From: Hansfordia pulvinata
Lineage: Eukaryota; Ascomycota; Sordariomycetes; Xylariales
DNA: 64,000 bases
Reading direction: 5' to 3'
Assembly (NCBI GenBank): GCA_006538405.1
Contig: BJKQ01000007.1
Location: forward strand, 1,612,001 to 1,676,000
Each line of letters opens with the position of its first letter. Positions within the stretch are counted from its first letter, which is position 1. The notes beneath the pieces were generated by a model. It was given only the letters and a program-made list of their open reading frames with translations. It did no database searches and was not told the DNA's origin. This document shows, in pieces, positions 24,341 to 38,008 of the stretch. The position numbers and the translations under genes were made by a program.

Positions 24341-26540
24341 CGAATGATAGATAGAACAGCAACCGACTTTTGAATCGAAGATCTAGGCTCAAGTTGCCGG
24401 GCAAAGTAACCCTGAGCTCCCGCAAGGGTAAATGCATCTTTATTGAAAGGACCAGCACAGAGGCTTGAAGATGCGTCGAGGCCGCGGCGGATGTTCAACG
24501 TGGATGTTGGATTGGGAGCAACCATGCTAGTCGTATTCTTTCCGTTCGGGACAAAGCAACAAGCAAGTGTAACCCCGTAGGCTGTTAAGGTGTTATTTGA
24601 CGGACAACGGTAACGACTGCCGACCGAAGTGGTAGGTTCACTGGTCCAGTGCCTCGACGGCGGGCACCCATACTTGTGACTATAGACACAAGGACTTTGA
24701 AACTGAATCTTTATCGCCGCTTCTGCAGGCACGGTTCCAGGAGAACACGAACATACTTGAGGGTGCAAGGCTTTCTTATACTGGTGACGGGGTAGACAAG
24801 CTTGGCTGGCTTCCTGGATTCTGTGTGCGAGTCATAACGTCTCATCACGGAATGCGAGGGCGTTTCAGAGCAAGCACGGCAAGAGCGTCGTGGCTTGGGA
24901 TGTAGTTCTTCTCCCCGCTTAGCCATGAATGATGATATATTGACTTTGCATTGTGCTCTCTGAAATAGGACGGAGGATGGTTAGAACCGGCGTTTGTCAG
25001 CAGGTCATAAATCGGCTCCTCAGTCTCGGGCATCCTCTCCCCGTTTCCGCCCTTCAGTCGTGGATCCTAGCCGCTTCATACGTATGCCTGCCCCTGCGCA
25101 CACTCGATCCAACTAGCACGGATTTCAGCAGTCGTTATCTGGTCTCACGCGGGATCAGTCATGGCATTGACCAGGGAAGGCGGACGTGCACGGCTGACGG
25201 GAAGACACAGTCAAGCAAATCCCCGACGCTGCTGTTCCACCCGCCAAGCTGGAACGGGCTGTATTGCACAGCACACAGCGCTTCTGAACGCGGCACTGGT
25301 TTGTTTCCTCGTCAGGGTGCGATTCCGCATCGATGGCATGACATACTTTACCCTCAAACAGGATAATCTTGGCTCCTCCGGGCCTGCGCAGACTATTGTT
25401 GCGAGCCGCACGCTGCCAACCCACGCATTCTGTGAAAGCAAAAGCGGTCGGTAATCCATGGGGACTTTGTGGGCCGTGCAAGTTCACCTTGTGTGTAAGT
25501 TCCCCAAGTTTCCGATAGTCTTTGCAACGTGGGACTAGCAATAGTCAGAGGACGAAGCAGTCTCATCACCTCGCAACAAAGCTTCAACGACTCTCTCCAC
25601 GCCTCCGCCCCTGAAATACTAAGCCTCCTGGCGGGGCGACCAGACAGCGCCGGGATAACGGATTAAGCCTGGCAGAGACATTCCCCGCGCGCATGGGATT
25701 GCATTTACATTGTGACACCTCGGACTCGTCTCGCCACGCCGCTCGTTCCGTTCCATGGTCTCTTGCGGGTTTATCAGCGGAAAAAATGAACGGAGTGGAA
25801 AGGGCCAAGGAGAAGGCGTCGACGGAGCGAACCCAGAGAGTTGGAAAGTAGTTTCGCCAGTATCAAAGCGAAGTGAGTCGATATCGAACCGTAAGAATGA
25901 TGAACATTTCCTCACCGCCAGTCCCAGCCCGCCTATACCGTCTTCGCCCCCTTGTTTTTTTTTCCCCACAGCGCGCCCTCTCCTGAGAACACTCATCCTC
26001 CCTTTACTCTGGCAGATACTCAAGTTCCGAAATCGTCACGCCATGACATTGCGTGTAGGTACATCGGCAGTCTATCAGTCTATGGAATAATAACGATCGC
26101 CGTGGCCGCGGTCCGCGTGGTTTCCATTGCCTTCTGTCCCCATCTTTCGTTCCTCTTTCTTCTCTAGTTGTGTCCATTCGCGTAGTCGGCTTGAAAACCC
26201 CAAGCGCCCGACGGTCCGGTCGCCACGCTCCCCTCCCCCCTGTTTTTTTCTTTCTTCATGAACCACTGCCGCCACGAATATAACAATATAGCCGTGGGCG
26301 CCGCCTGCCACACCCTCCCAGTGTCGGCCTATAGCGACTATTTTGGCGAGACGGAGACGAGGGCGCCATGGAATGGCGGCGCAGCCCGCCGCTCTCCGTC
26401 CCACCGGCCGATACAGACTCCGCCTCTACGAGTTTGGCATCACGCACCAAACTAATATACGGGTAACGCCACCCCGGCTGCCCGTCACGGGTTGATCTGT
26501 GGGAGTCGACCTTTTCCCCGGAGAGCAGCTTCGCAACGAA

Positions 26541-26560
26541 GGGGGGGGGGGGGGGGGGGG
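26541..26560. repeat. 20-base G homopolymer
   Basis: Twenty consecutive G residues between CGAA and CGAC in noncoding DNA. Confidence 0.95.
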
Positions 26561-27086
26561 CGACATGTGCGGCGCAGCAGAAGATCGAAACCCGACCGCA
26601 CTGAACAAGGCGTTTTGAGGCGAAGATGAAGACGAGGACTGAGACGAGGGATATGCCTGTAGAGGCCACAAAAGTCTCGCCACTCCTCGTGCACGCTCTG
26701 CCTCTCTCGTTTCGTATCGTGAGATCGGCGGAGCGCGCGGAGATGAGTTCTCCAGATTTTTGCCAAATCACTCACACAGGTCTTTTTTTTGTCCTTCTTC
26801 TCTCTTCTGCTTCCGCCCGCGTACTCCCTGATTACCCGGAGTGGTTAAACCGGCGACGTCGTTCCGCACGACGCAGGGAAAAGGATAGGGGACGATATTT
26901 GACTATCCGCGCCCGCGAGTCGCCCCTCGCGTTCCCACAAGGCCGCGCTCCACCCACCTTACCTACGCGCCAGGCGCATTGCCGCTTGTGGTCGGGGCTT
27001 GAGGCTGGCTGGAACCCGGGGAGGAGGGGGGGTGGCAGTATAAAACCGCCATTGGTGGGACGAGAGCAAGGCGAGAAAGAGAGTGA

Positions 27087-27100
27087 GGGGGGGGGGGGGG
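27087..27100. repeat. 14-base G homopolymer
   Basis: Fourteen consecutive G residues following a GAGTGA context in noncoding DNA. Confidence 0.95.
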
Positions 27101-28543
27101 ACAATAGAGGAAGGGGAGTGGCTATGCCGCATTCCGTATCCCACCTACCGGGCCCTGCTCCAGCACTGCCGGAACTCCGTCCCAAGGCGCCGGGGAGCAT
27201 GAGGCTGCTTGAACAGTGTCTCTGTCTGGTAGCACACCTCATTCGTCGCCTCGCCCTCGTTGACCAGCTCTGGGGAGGTGCAAGCCCACCGTGGTGTGGC
27301 CGACATGCTGGAGAAGGGCTCGCGTTTCCTTCGGTAGCCTTTCTCCCCAGCGGTCGGTCGCTTCCCACAATTGTGGGTGTGAAAGGCACTGGGTCACAAC
27401 GCGCTGGCCTCGGAGCCAGCAAAAGGGGCGTGTGGATGAGCTCAGCAGCGGAATGTCGCTTGGGAGTCGGACTCGCTCTAAGAGTCCGCGGGTTTCTACA
27501 AATGGACGCGATGCGACGACGAACCGGAGACGGCGGGTGCAGCTGGATGGAGCACGATGGGGAAAAGGAGGAGAAATGAAGAGAAAGGAGGGGAGCCGGC
27601 CAGCGATCTGGACTCGCACTCGCACAGTCGCCTCATCCCCGGGGGGAGAGAGAGGGGAAGAAGGGAGGGAAGCCTTCCCCCATTTCGCGGGGGGAGCTCT
27701 TTGACACTGACAGCTCGGGGGTGCCACGACCTCACGATGCAGGTGGGCCCGGTCCGCTTTGCGCATTCTGGCGGTGTTTGCTGCTTGCGCCCTCTCTGTG
27801 CCTTTCTCTCAGCTCGGACGGTGTGCGCTCCGCCTGGATTGAACCTGGTCTGCTCCCAAGAAAAAGGGACCCAGCTCCCCCCCGGGGCGGGCCCGCTGTT
27901 TGCCGGTGGAGAACATCGTGAAGAGGGAAGGGCGGCCGCTCGGTCAAAGCAAGAGGCACTCCGGGCGGCCCCCGTTTCGCTGGGCCGGGCTGGGCTGGGC
28001 TGGTGTTGGTGCTGGTTTTGGTGCTGGTTTTGGCGCTGGGGCCGTGCGTGGGCCGGCATGTCGTCGCGAATCATCGTGACCCTCGTCGTCCGCCCATCCT
28101 TTTGGCTTTCGCCGCCCCTCCTCCTCCTCCTCCCCCTGGGGCTTTTCGGCGGCCTCGTGCCGGATCGTGACTTTCACCCCCTCCCCCGCCGCCTCCCGAG
28201 TGATTCCGTGCTCCGTAACGCGCGCATGCCCAGCCCGAGGCTGCTGATCTCCCTCTTGGCTCTGCATAGATGTTCGCGCCGCATGAAATAGACAGGGAGG
28301 GATATTCGGTACGGGTCGCTTGCGGCGGGAGGCGCCTCGCATCGTCACGACACGGCAGCAGAGCAAGAAAATGCCTCTCGACTCTCGCCGTGGCCGTAGA
28401 AAGAGAAGGGAAAAGCCTTTGGGCGATGTCTGGTGTCCAGGAGCGCGAATATGATCTTCTTCATCGGCCGCTGGTCTCGGGCATTCGTGGTCAACTCTCG
28501 CATGCCCTGTCCGCCCTGTCTGTAAATCTATTAACAGTTCGAG

Positions 28544-28574
28544 GGGTCCTGAGGACCCGAACTCGGGACCCGAG
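28544..28574. other. Two adjacent perfect inverted repeats
   Basis: GGGTCCTGAGGACCC (28544-28558) is immediately followed after three bases by CTCGGGACCCGAG (28562-28574). Each folds perfectly on itself, and the GGGTCC/GGACCC arms are shared, so alternative pairings are possible. There is no gene context to give a terminator or RNA function. Confidence 0.5.
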
Positions 28575-30253
28575 ATTCGCATTGCTCTACGGAGAGCTAG
28601 CTGCGTCTATGGACAGTGGTCGCTTGTCCAGCGTCTGCGCTTGGCATACGCGCGCAGAGATATCTGTCGTTTCCGTGGAGGAAACTGAGTGATGAGCCGA
28701 CTTGTGACACTCATTGCGATCGTGAAGTTGTTGTTCCACGCAGGAGACAAGTAGGCAAAGGCGAGACAGCAAGCCTTCGGCTGAGGTGTCCATAACCACC
28801 CACGTCGTGATCGTGGGTGACAGCTGCACATTTGATAGACAAGGGTTTCTTTGCGCGCCTGCTGTATCTTCTTGAGATGCTGCAACACAGCTGTCCAATC
28901 CAGAGGACACGCCAGACTGAGAAGGTTCATCGGAATTTGGCAGGCCGGTCTACAATGCAGGGCTGAGCCGCGTGGACGGTCTCGTCCTTTGCTGAACGCA
29001 TCCGATGGTTCCCTGTACCGGACAGGCTGAGCAATCCTGGTAGGGATGCGCAGCAGCACCGACTGATGACATGACGGAAAGTGCCGTCTGCGCTGCGATC
29101 AGCCCGCTGGATTCACGATGTGGCTGACCTAACAATCCACATGGACTGCGAGGTTTACCACGAACGGACGGGAGGCAGAGCTTCTCAAGAATGCGACGCG
29201 ATCTTCCCGAAGCAGCTAGCAATTGCCGTGGCAGAGGAGCAGACGGCGAGCCAGTGATGAGCCTGCCTGGGATCAACTTGCCCTTCCCGAGCTGTCACCT
29301 GTTTGCCGCCCACGGGCGGCTTGCTTCGGCCAATCGACGCTCGTATTTGCGTGGAGATCAGCTTACCATCTGTCTCGAAGCCGCCGGCGAGCCATTGGAT
29401 GACGGCCATGTGTTGGTCACCTGAGGGGAACCTCTCCCCTCCAGCCCCGTCATATTCAAGTCATACTGATGGGGTCGTGGTATCATTGACGGCTACTTCG
29501 GATGGGCCGAGGTTTGGCGGGGGCGGGTCGAGTAACATGGCGTGGGATGACCGGGATCATGCGACTCGCCCTGCTTCCGCCAATCGACCACTGAGAGGAT
29601 TCGTCTGCTTCCTTGCCTGCTCGGCGGAGGGGAAGCGCCATTGTGTCCTGTCGAAAGTTGGTGACAATGTAAGCAGGACCGGCGTCGTTGGCTCAACGTA
29701 TGCTGTTGCTTTGAGGAGTTTGTGGGCCTCTGCCCCTTTCTCCTTGCGCAGGCTCCCGCGAATCTGGCTGCCACACTTGAGCCCGCCACTATTAAAAGCA
29801 GCCGGTGCTGACGAGCGGTCCGTCGCTGTGTCGCGCAATGTGTCAGCGCGACTAACAGAGAGACTATACTCCCATTTGGAGCGACTGGGGATAGGCCGGC
29901 CGGAGGTGCTCGTGTGCGTCGGTAAGTCGTCGCGCTCCTCCGTCGGCTCGTGTGTATTCGTCTCCCCTATAGCTGCTTGTGCGACGACGCGCTTATTAGC
30001 CCACCCGACGCGCCGCTGGACTGGCGGACCCGCACCAGTGTGGCGCACAAATAACAGTATTCTCCCTCTGCCAATCTGGCACAAGCGAGATCAACATCGC
30101 GAGGGCTGACAGGATGGAAGCCAAACACGCTTCGCAACCGCCGATCTCTCACGTCGAAAAGGGAATGCCGCCTGTATTAGCGCACGGCGCCCGGCCGGCG
30201 CTGTCGCGATTTCGTTGATGGGGCGAGACGACCAATGCTGCCTGCCGCCTTTT

Positions 30254-30273
30254 TCTCTCTCTCTCTCTCTCTC
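30254..30273. repeat. (CT)n microsatellite
   Basis: Short pure CT dinucleotide tract in the gene-free interval. Confidence 0.9.
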
Positions 30274-33200
30274 CTCCTATTCCCGTGGACGAATGAGAAC
30301 GCCTGCAGGAGGACTCTCGCACCCCTGCCCTCGTAGGTGGTACATGCAGTCAGCGCCAAGATGGAGGGACGGGAATCGGTGGTTCAAGCTTTTCCGCATA
30401 GTGGCTCGCTGACTTGGCGTTCTCGGCTGCCGAACAATGCCGGGGTGGCTGCGACGAGGAACGGCCGGCTCTTCGATTTTTTGCAGGGAGTGCAAGAGCC
30501 TCCCGATTTTCCGTGGTGTGATGGGAGCGAAAATCCATGCTGTCGTCTATTGCGTACGCTTTGCAAGTCTGCGAGACAGTACTGGTGTTGCTCTGGTGGG
30601 CCTGTGCATTACGAGTAATTGCCTAAACACAATGGCCCTTGAAAACGTGGGGTTTCTGGCGCCTGAGACAGTCCGTCAGCTGCGGTTCTCATCCATCCGG
30701 GCCATTATCGTCTTCCGTGCTGAAGTCGTACGGAGCAAGCCGACTTGAAATCTTCAACGCCGACTCCACTTGCAGCCGGGGTCTGTCTAACATAAGCGCC
30801 GTGGCTGACCCCGAGGGGTGGCCGTCGCCGCCTGGGGGAGGCAAAATTTGCGCGTCACCCCACGGCGGAGACCTGGAGAGCCTGGGGCAGCCGCAGGCAA
30901 CCCGGCCAAGAGTTGGGCACACTCGAGTCTGGAATCTGGGGCCGGCCCGCCCAAGCTTAATGAACACGTGATGTGATGGCCTCCTTGTTTCGCGGACTGG
31001 CGCTTTGAGAAATAGAGGGGAGCGGGGGAGGGGAGAAAAGGCTGGCGCTTCATTGACCTGCCATGTCCAGCGGTCGCGCCCTTTGCGTTTCCTGACCCGT
31101 GGCGCGGCATTCTGGAAGGGCCTGTTGGCTGCTTGCGACCATTGTCTTGGGTTGCTCGCGCCTCTAAGGGTTCGAGAACATCTGGTGCGCGTGCGCGTGT
31201 GCACGGACTAGCAGCACGTGTTCGGTTCGTGGGAAAATCGAGATTTGTCTGCGCGGCATCTTTTCTCTGGGGGCAGATGGGGATAAAGGGCCGACGTAAA
31301 GCCGCAACGGCTGCAAGCGACCGAAGCCACGATGACCTCGTGACGTCAACCCGCCCGTCAACAGTCGCGGACCCCATAATGCTGGCATGTTGCTCGCGGA
31401 CTCGTATCGTGAGAAAACAAACGCTGCTCATTTGAAATCTTGGCACGCCCAGCCGGCTGGAAGCGCACCGATAGGAGGTCGCGGGAGAAGGTGAACGTCC
31501 AGCACGCAATCGTCAGCCCGGAACGAGTCCTCGTACGGGTACCTTAATACTCGTATGGATCTGGCCCGGCCCCTCACCCCTTACGCACGTAGAAGGCGCA
31601 AGAGAAGCCCGGCCAAGGCGTTAGTTTAGTCACGTCGCCCGCTGGATGAAGTGCCCGTCTCACTCCGACTCAGGGGGCGCCCCGGGAGCCCAAAAGCAGA
31701 GGATACGAGTATGCAGGCAGCGGACCTTGGCGCAAAGCTAATCTGTCTGGATGCGAATCTCTCGGCACCGCTTTGGCCAACTGTGCCTATCTCTGTAGGG
31801 AGAAACCCATACGAGTATTTGGATGCCATGGCAAGGTGGGATACCGGAAAGGCGTTCTCGGTGTATAATAAGGTGGGTAGCTGCCCGTCTGATGGTGGGG
31901 CATAAAACAATCCAGAGCAAGCGTCAGCATCGGTCTGCGAAAACACGCGGGTCAACTCACAATTACGCCAGTCGGATCGTGGGCTGTCTGAGGTGATGAG
32001 GGCTCAGAAGCTTGTGTGTATGAGTTGCCACGAAAGCCAACCATACTGGCGACTCAGGCTCTCTCAGTATGCCATGAAGCCTTGGTCTGTACGAGGGGTA
32101 AGCACAACCACATTCGCGAGCACGCGTGCCTCTCCAGGGTTTCCCCCAGGGCATTCCAGGAACCCCCAGAACCTCCCCAGAGACCCGCCGGTGCGGGGCA
32201 GGCTGGCCTAATGCGCTGCTCTCCTACTCGCACTCGTGGACCAGTGGAGGGCACGGAGCCAGGCGAATTCAACTACTCGCAGTTGGTCCTTGTACTCGTA
32301 GTCGGGGTCCTTGTAGCTGGGCGCACCGGATTGCCTAAAGGGGACTGCCGCGGGACCCATTATTCCTTCGACCGCCCGCGATCGTCGCTGGCGACTAGGC
32401 CCAATGAGGAGGATTGCAAGGCGTAGGAAGATTGAGTCGTGAAGACTAGAGTCGTCACTAAGGCATGTAGGTTTTAGCTACCGACATCCCGTCGAGTCAC
32501 GGGCTAAATTCGAACAGGGCACAGCCGCACCTGACGGCTAGCGAGGCCTCGCCAACTCACCCTGTGTGAGACCTGATCGGCCCTGCCGTTGCACTCGAAA
32601 ACGGGCTGAGAGGAGCTGGATGTGCGGCAGAGACATGACACAGCCTGGTACTGGGCCCTTGGGTATGGATCAAACATGTGTGAGGCCAAGTCGTTCGTAG
32701 TGCCGGATTATGTGGCGGCTGGATCCCGTTGCGCCTTGGGACGAGAGCAAAAGTACGAGGATCCGTCGTTTTGCAACTTTTTTCCCCCTCCCTCAATGGT
32801 TGGTGGGAGGCCGTAGCGCGGCACCACGGACAGACCGTACAAGTAACGCTGTACTCAAATGCTGGCTGCTCCACGCGAAAAACCCCACAATGGGGTAGAG
32901 GTTGGGCCTCGGGGAGATTATGGGACTTGTCGGACGTTGCCTCTGCTTGTGCCACGCGTGCCTGACAGAAGACGTTCTCCTTGTCGGGTTTGGGAAGCCG
33001 GGGCCCCGCCATGACAGACACAAGCAGTCGAAACACTGACACTCGCAGCGTCGCCTGATCAAGAGCTGCGCGCGATAGTCGACGTATCATGTCAGTCGAT
33101 GTCGTCTGGCCGTATGCGGCGATTGGTCGATCTCGGAGGCTCGACACAAAGAGCGGCGGGGGACATCCACTGGATCGCAGCCCGGATGATGGGTCTCGGG

Positions 33201-34864
33201 TCAGGCGGCCGGACTACTCGCAACGTAGCGTCCAAAGTACCGCAGTGTCGATTGCGGCCGGGCGTAGAACTGCCGTGTTCAGAAAGAATGCCGCCGTGGT
33301 GCTGCAGTCGCTTGGGCATCGTCAATCGGGCCCTAGGTTCTCACTCATCATCCAGCAGTCTGGCGCTTTGAGGATCTGACTGGTAGCTGGATCAGCGCGG
33401 CATTTGTCGCCTTTCGGATGCCGTTGACCTAGGGGCCCGAAGGTGGAGGAGGCTCAGCAGGGCGCCGCGGGCGGGTGGGCGTGCAGGGCCTCGCCGACGC
33501 CTCACCCTGGCCGCAGCCGCATCCGGATTACCTGATTGACGAGGACGATATCCACCGCAGCCGGGCGCGGCGGGTTTCAAGGCTTGAGTAGGTAATTAGC
33601 CACCGTGAACGCTGGAGATGGCCGCGTGGGTGGCGCGCTAGGCTGGCACCCCATAGTCGTGGGCACGGGGCTCGGCACTCCGCGGGGTTTGGTGGGAGGG
33701 CAGGGCAGGGCTGCTGGCTGATGGCATTTGCAGAGCACATTGTACGCATTTGAGAAAGATGGGGGCGTGTGGCGGCGGCGGCGGTCGTCGAGGTCATTAT
33801 CGTGAGGTGTGTGGTGTGAAGAAGGGGGGGTGGGGAATCCACAGACGAATCTCGAGGCCGGATTTGATTGTGCGATGATCCTGACTAGACCCGCCTCGGC
33901 CAGCATTGGGCCCTGCGTGCCTGCTTCGCTCTGTGGTCGCTCGTTTCCTATGGATGTGTGAGGTACTCGTACCTCTGCCAGTACAGGGCTCCATTGCTGT
34001 TTCGTCCACGGATCTGGAGGCACCGCGCCGGCGCCCGTCTATTCAAACAGAAGGCGCAACTGGTTTTGGTTGCCGGGCGAATTGGCTAGGTACAGGGCAG
34101 GGCTGTGAGCTTGGGGACTCCTTAAGTGCGCCTGCAGCCGGCAGGCGAGTGAATAGGTACCAGTCTGGGTGCGGCGTGCGCAAGGTACAGCAGGAGGCCA
34201 TGCTCAGTACCGCTCAAGTATCCCCCAGATACCGGCGCGCCCGGGGATTGCATCCAACGCCGCTCGTCACGGTCCATCGGGTGCCCCGTCCCACCCGTAG
34301 CCGCGGTCAATCTGGCTCACAGGTACCTGGACAAGACCCGGGAGCCCCTCTTCCCCAGCATCCCCAGCGGTGGGTGCACCGGTCCTATACTTGTCCCACT
34401 TGACTAGATACCCCGACAGTCCCATCATGGACGAGGTACGAGTACGGCAAGTGGGTGCGCAACGGTACAGGGTACGAGCTGGCTACCGAGCCCCCACCGT
34501 AATCATCGGCGTAAGCGCAGGTACTCCGTCGGGTACCGTGCCGAGCCACTTCCAGAAATAGTGGAGGACAGGAACGACCCTGGCCCGGTGCGGAAGGGCA
34601 CCACGAGGAAGGCGCGCACGCGCATCGGAGCTATTGCAACAGGGCAGGAGCGAGTTGGTTATTCGTGCAGGTAAAGTGCGGCAGGTGCGAGGCTTGCGGG
34701 TGATCGGGTAGGGCCAGGCGTACAAATAGAACCGTCGACCCGCCGCCCCGGCCTCATCATCGTCCGCGCTGATCTTCCCCAGAACCACCTCGACTGTCCT
34801 GGCTGCTTTGCGACGGGCCTCGACCGCTGGGTAGATCCGACTGTATCCTACCTCCAGCTTGCTT

Positions 34865-34873
34865 TATATATAA
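34865..34873 (+). promoter_or_regulatory. TATA box candidate of the sugar transporter gene
   Basis: TATATATAA lies 137 bp upstream of the transporter ATG, with CATCTCTCGCATCG-type pyrimidine-rich sequence between it and the start. Position and sequence fit a fungal TATA element; this is inference from position only. Confidence 0.45.
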
Positions 34874-35009
34874 CATCTCTCGCATCGCGCCTCGCCTCTG
34901 GCCGCCCTGAGCTGCCCGTCTCATCTCGCATCGTCTCCTCGACTGCCCTCCATACACAGCATCAACACCAGCGCCTGGGCCGCGTCACTCACACCCTGCC
35001 GTCGCCATC

Positions 35010-37020
35010 ATGGCCAAGACCTTTCTCGGCCTCCGAGGAAACATCCTCAACTATGCCATCTCCATTGTCGCGGGATGTGATTTCCTGCTGTTCGGTTACG
35101 GTAAGCTGCCTCGCCTATAGACCGAGACATTGATCCGCGTTTCCTCCGCGTTTCTCATCCCTCTGGGCGCCCTCCCTTTGGAGCCCCTCCCACCCCAGGA
35201 CCCTTTGACCGCCTACGTCTTTGCCTGCGCGGGCACATCGGCTAATCATGACTCGTTGCAGACCAGGGCGTCACTGGCGGTATTCTCAGCATGGAGCAGT
35301 TCGGCAGCTACTATCCCTCCATCTGGCCCGATGATCCCAGCATTCAAGGAGACAAAGCCATGAAGTCTGCACGTTCCACGGATCAAGGTATCACTGTCGC
35401 CGCCTACAACCTGGGCTGCTTTGTCGGCGCTGTAATCACTATCTTCATTGGAAACCCTCTCGGACGCAAAAAGATGATTATGCTCGGCACTACCATCATG
35501 ATGTAAGCGCCCCTCTGCTCTTGCGTTCTCGGCGCCACTGCCTGGCATCGTACTGACAAGGGCGAATACAGTCTCGGCGCCGCTATTCAGGCTGGTTCGA
35601 ACTCTCTGGGCATGTTCATTGCTGGTCGCATCATCACGGGCATTGGCAACGGCGGCAACACTTCCACCGTCCCCACCTGGCAATCCGAGACGGCTCACGC
35701 TCACAAGCGCGGCAAGCTGGTCATGATTGAGGGCGCTCTCATCTCCTGCGGTATCATGATTTCCTACTGGATTGACCTGGGTTTGAGTTTTGCCGAGTCA
35801 TCTGTTTCGTGGCGATTCCCTTTGGCCTTCCAGATCTTCTTCTGTCTCTTCATCCTGTCGCTTGTCTGGGGCCTGCCCGAGTCGCCCCGCTGGCTGATTA
35901 TGAAGGGTCGCGAAGACGATGCTCGCGAAGTCCTGGCTGCTATCAACGACAGCGCGCTTGACAGCAAAGAGGTGAACAACGAGATGCTTGTCATCCGCGA
36001 GACGGTCGAGGAAATGGCCAAGGGCACTTTCGCCGACCTTTTCACCAACGGCAAGGACCGGTATGCCTCCAGAGCCCCGCTTCGTACGTGAGTGATACAA
36101 AGCTGACGCATCTCCCTGCAGCAACTTCCACCGAACCGTTCTCGCCTACGTCAACCAAATGTTCCAGCAGATCTCCGGCATCAACCTTATCACCTACTAC
36201 GCGGCTGTCATCTACGGAAACCTGGGCATGTCACCTTTCATCGCCCGTCTGCTTGCTGCCCTCAACGGCACCGAATACTTCATTGCTTCTTGGCCTGCCG
36301 TCTTCCTTGTTGAGCGCGTGGGCCGCCGCAAGCTCATGCTCTTCGGCGCGGTCGGCATGAGTGGGACCATGGCGATTCTCGCCGGTGTCAACTCGCGCAA
36401 GGAACCGTCATTTGGAATCGCCGGCATCGTGTTTCTCTTCGTGTTCAACACTTTCTTTGCCGTCGGCTGGCTGGGGATGACCTGGCTGTACCCTGCCGAG
36501 GTTGTGCCCCTGCGCATCCGCGCACCTGCCAACGCTCTGAGTACTTCTGGTAAGTCCGGACTTGTTTCGCTTCGGAATGGCTTCTGAATACGGTACTGAC
36601 TTGGCTTCAGCCAACTGGATCTTCAACTTCCTTGTCGTCATGATCACCCCTATCGCCTTCGACTCCATCGACAACCACACCTACACCATCTTCGCCGTCA
36701 TCAATGCCATCATTGTGCCTGTGGTGTACTTCTTCTACCCCGAGACTGCATACCGCTCGCTGGAGGAGATGGACTCCATCTTCCACCAGGTCAGCGGGCC
36801 CAGAGCTTGCCTGGACGTTGTCCGTGTCGCGCGTGAGATGCCGCGTCGCTACGGCAGGAACGGCGAGCTCCTCATCGAGTACGAACAGACGATTGAGCAC
36901 AAGTCGCGCCACAACTCGACGGCTGTTCACCACGAGAAGCGCCAGAGCAGCGACGGCAGCGACGCTGAGGCTGCTCGCAAGGGGGCCGCGTCCACGACCA
37001 CGGGCGGCGTGCTGCAGTAA
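35010..37020 (+). CDS. MFS sugar transporter (Sugar_tr family)
   Basis: This plasma-membrane sugar:proton symporter-type protein has five exons, 35010-35100, 35262-35502, 35572-36060, 36122-36549 and 36611-37020, giving 552 residues with all junctions in frame. Family marks are FGYDQGVTGGILS in the first helix region, NPLGRKKMIMLG after helix 2, GRIITGIGNGGNTSTVPTW, the PESPRWL signature at the end of helix 6, MFQQISGINLITYYAA in helix 7, VERVGRRKLMLFG, WLYPAEVVPLRIRA, and PETAYRSLEEMD after helix 12. Twelve membrane segments are expected and visible as hydrophobic blocks. The cytosolic C-terminal tail (about 90 residues) is hydrophilic. Substrate cannot be read from sequence; hexose or related sugars are most likely, and a quinate- or STL1-like specificity is possible. 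It has no metabolic gene neighbours. Confidence 0.95.
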
Positions 37021-38008
37021 AAGTCGGGCTGCCGCGACAGACACACATCTTTTGATACCCCATGTCTAGAGTTTTGCATTTTTGCGCACGCTAGCAAACA
37101 TATACTTTCGTTCGCTTTGCGAGATGTCTGACTATTACCCGGACTGCCATGATGGATTATTGGATCTATGAAGACGAGTTGAGGCCAAACCAGTCGGCTC
37201 GATAGGAGCCTGCCCCGTATTGATTGGGTAATATTTTGCAATTACTCGTCGTTGAATAGACGCATTTCGGTTTTACACTATGTCTTCTCTGCACTTGATT
37301 GGCCAATGGTTATCAGCTGTCTGAATCAGACTCGGTACGATTCACTTTTGGCTGTGGACCTAGTCTGGAGTGGTGAGGGCGCGGAGGGCCGCCACGGCCA
37401 CCTATCCGTACACGTGAACGCCACCTGCGATGATTGCCAGGGGCTGTACTTGGCACAGACGACTGCCGGGCGGGAGAGGCTCGGCGAGGGCGGCAACCCA
37501 TGCTGGCACTTGACTAGCAGCCTCATGATGTGCCGATTGAGGGTTACATCCGGTTGGCGTGAGGCCCGGGATTTGGGACTTGGCGAGAGGCGCAGGCGCT
37601 GTGGCCGTTGAGCCTCACAGGCGCCGAAGCTCTTGGCTCTCTTGGCTGCGCCGGGATTGGCAGCCGCCCCTGAGGGGTGGTCAGCATCGGGAGCCCGAAA
37701 TGGCTTGGTCAGTGGCGTGTGCCACGCCCTCGCTCTCTCGATCACCGCAGCACCTTATTGGATTCGAAAACAGGTGCACAGCAAAGGGAGGCGACCTCTG
37801 TCTTGCGCGCGTCTGGGGGAGGGGAAGGAATGGGGCAGCGCAGAGCAGAGCCTCCATGAATGATCCAGAGGGGGGGAGGCTTTCTCTTGTCCAGGTATGA
37901 GGAGGGTCTATCGCGGTCTCTGGTATGGGCTTGGCGCCGCCATTTGCCACTATGGGAGCTTGGGAGTACGGCCAACCTCGGGCGGGTGGGCTGTGCTTGA
38001 CGCGTCCT

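Larger units (their letters stand above)
24341..35009. other. Gene-free 10.7 kb interval
   Basis: This is the longest interval without a recognisable gene. Frames of 268 codons (plus, 29303-30109) and 317 codons (plus, 26626-27579) exist but translate to Arg/Ser/Pro-rich sequence with no domain, and each is overlapped by similarly long frames on the other strand. Contents are a 20-base G run (26541-26560), a 14-base G run (27087-27100), a CT repeat (30254-30273), two adjacent perfect hairpins (28544-28574), and TACTCGTA-type motifs near 31548, 31702, 31810, 32294, 33963 and 34437. The sequence is GC-rich, so it is not an RIP-mutated transposon block. Confidence 0.5.

Noticed and set aside
24229..24768. 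179-codon minus-strand frame overlapping the auxilin 3' end
   Set aside because: Antisense to the last auxilin exon and its 3' region; no domain or signal peptide.
26626..27579. 317-codon plus-strand frame
   Set aside because: Arg/Gly/Ser-rich, includes a 14-base G run and has no domain; overlapped by minus-strand frames of similar quality.
29303..30109. 268-codon plus-strand frame in the gene-free 10.7 kb
   Set aside because: No recognisable domain, no signal peptide or splice context, and a 175-codon frame on the other strand overlaps it; expected by chance in GC-rich DNA.
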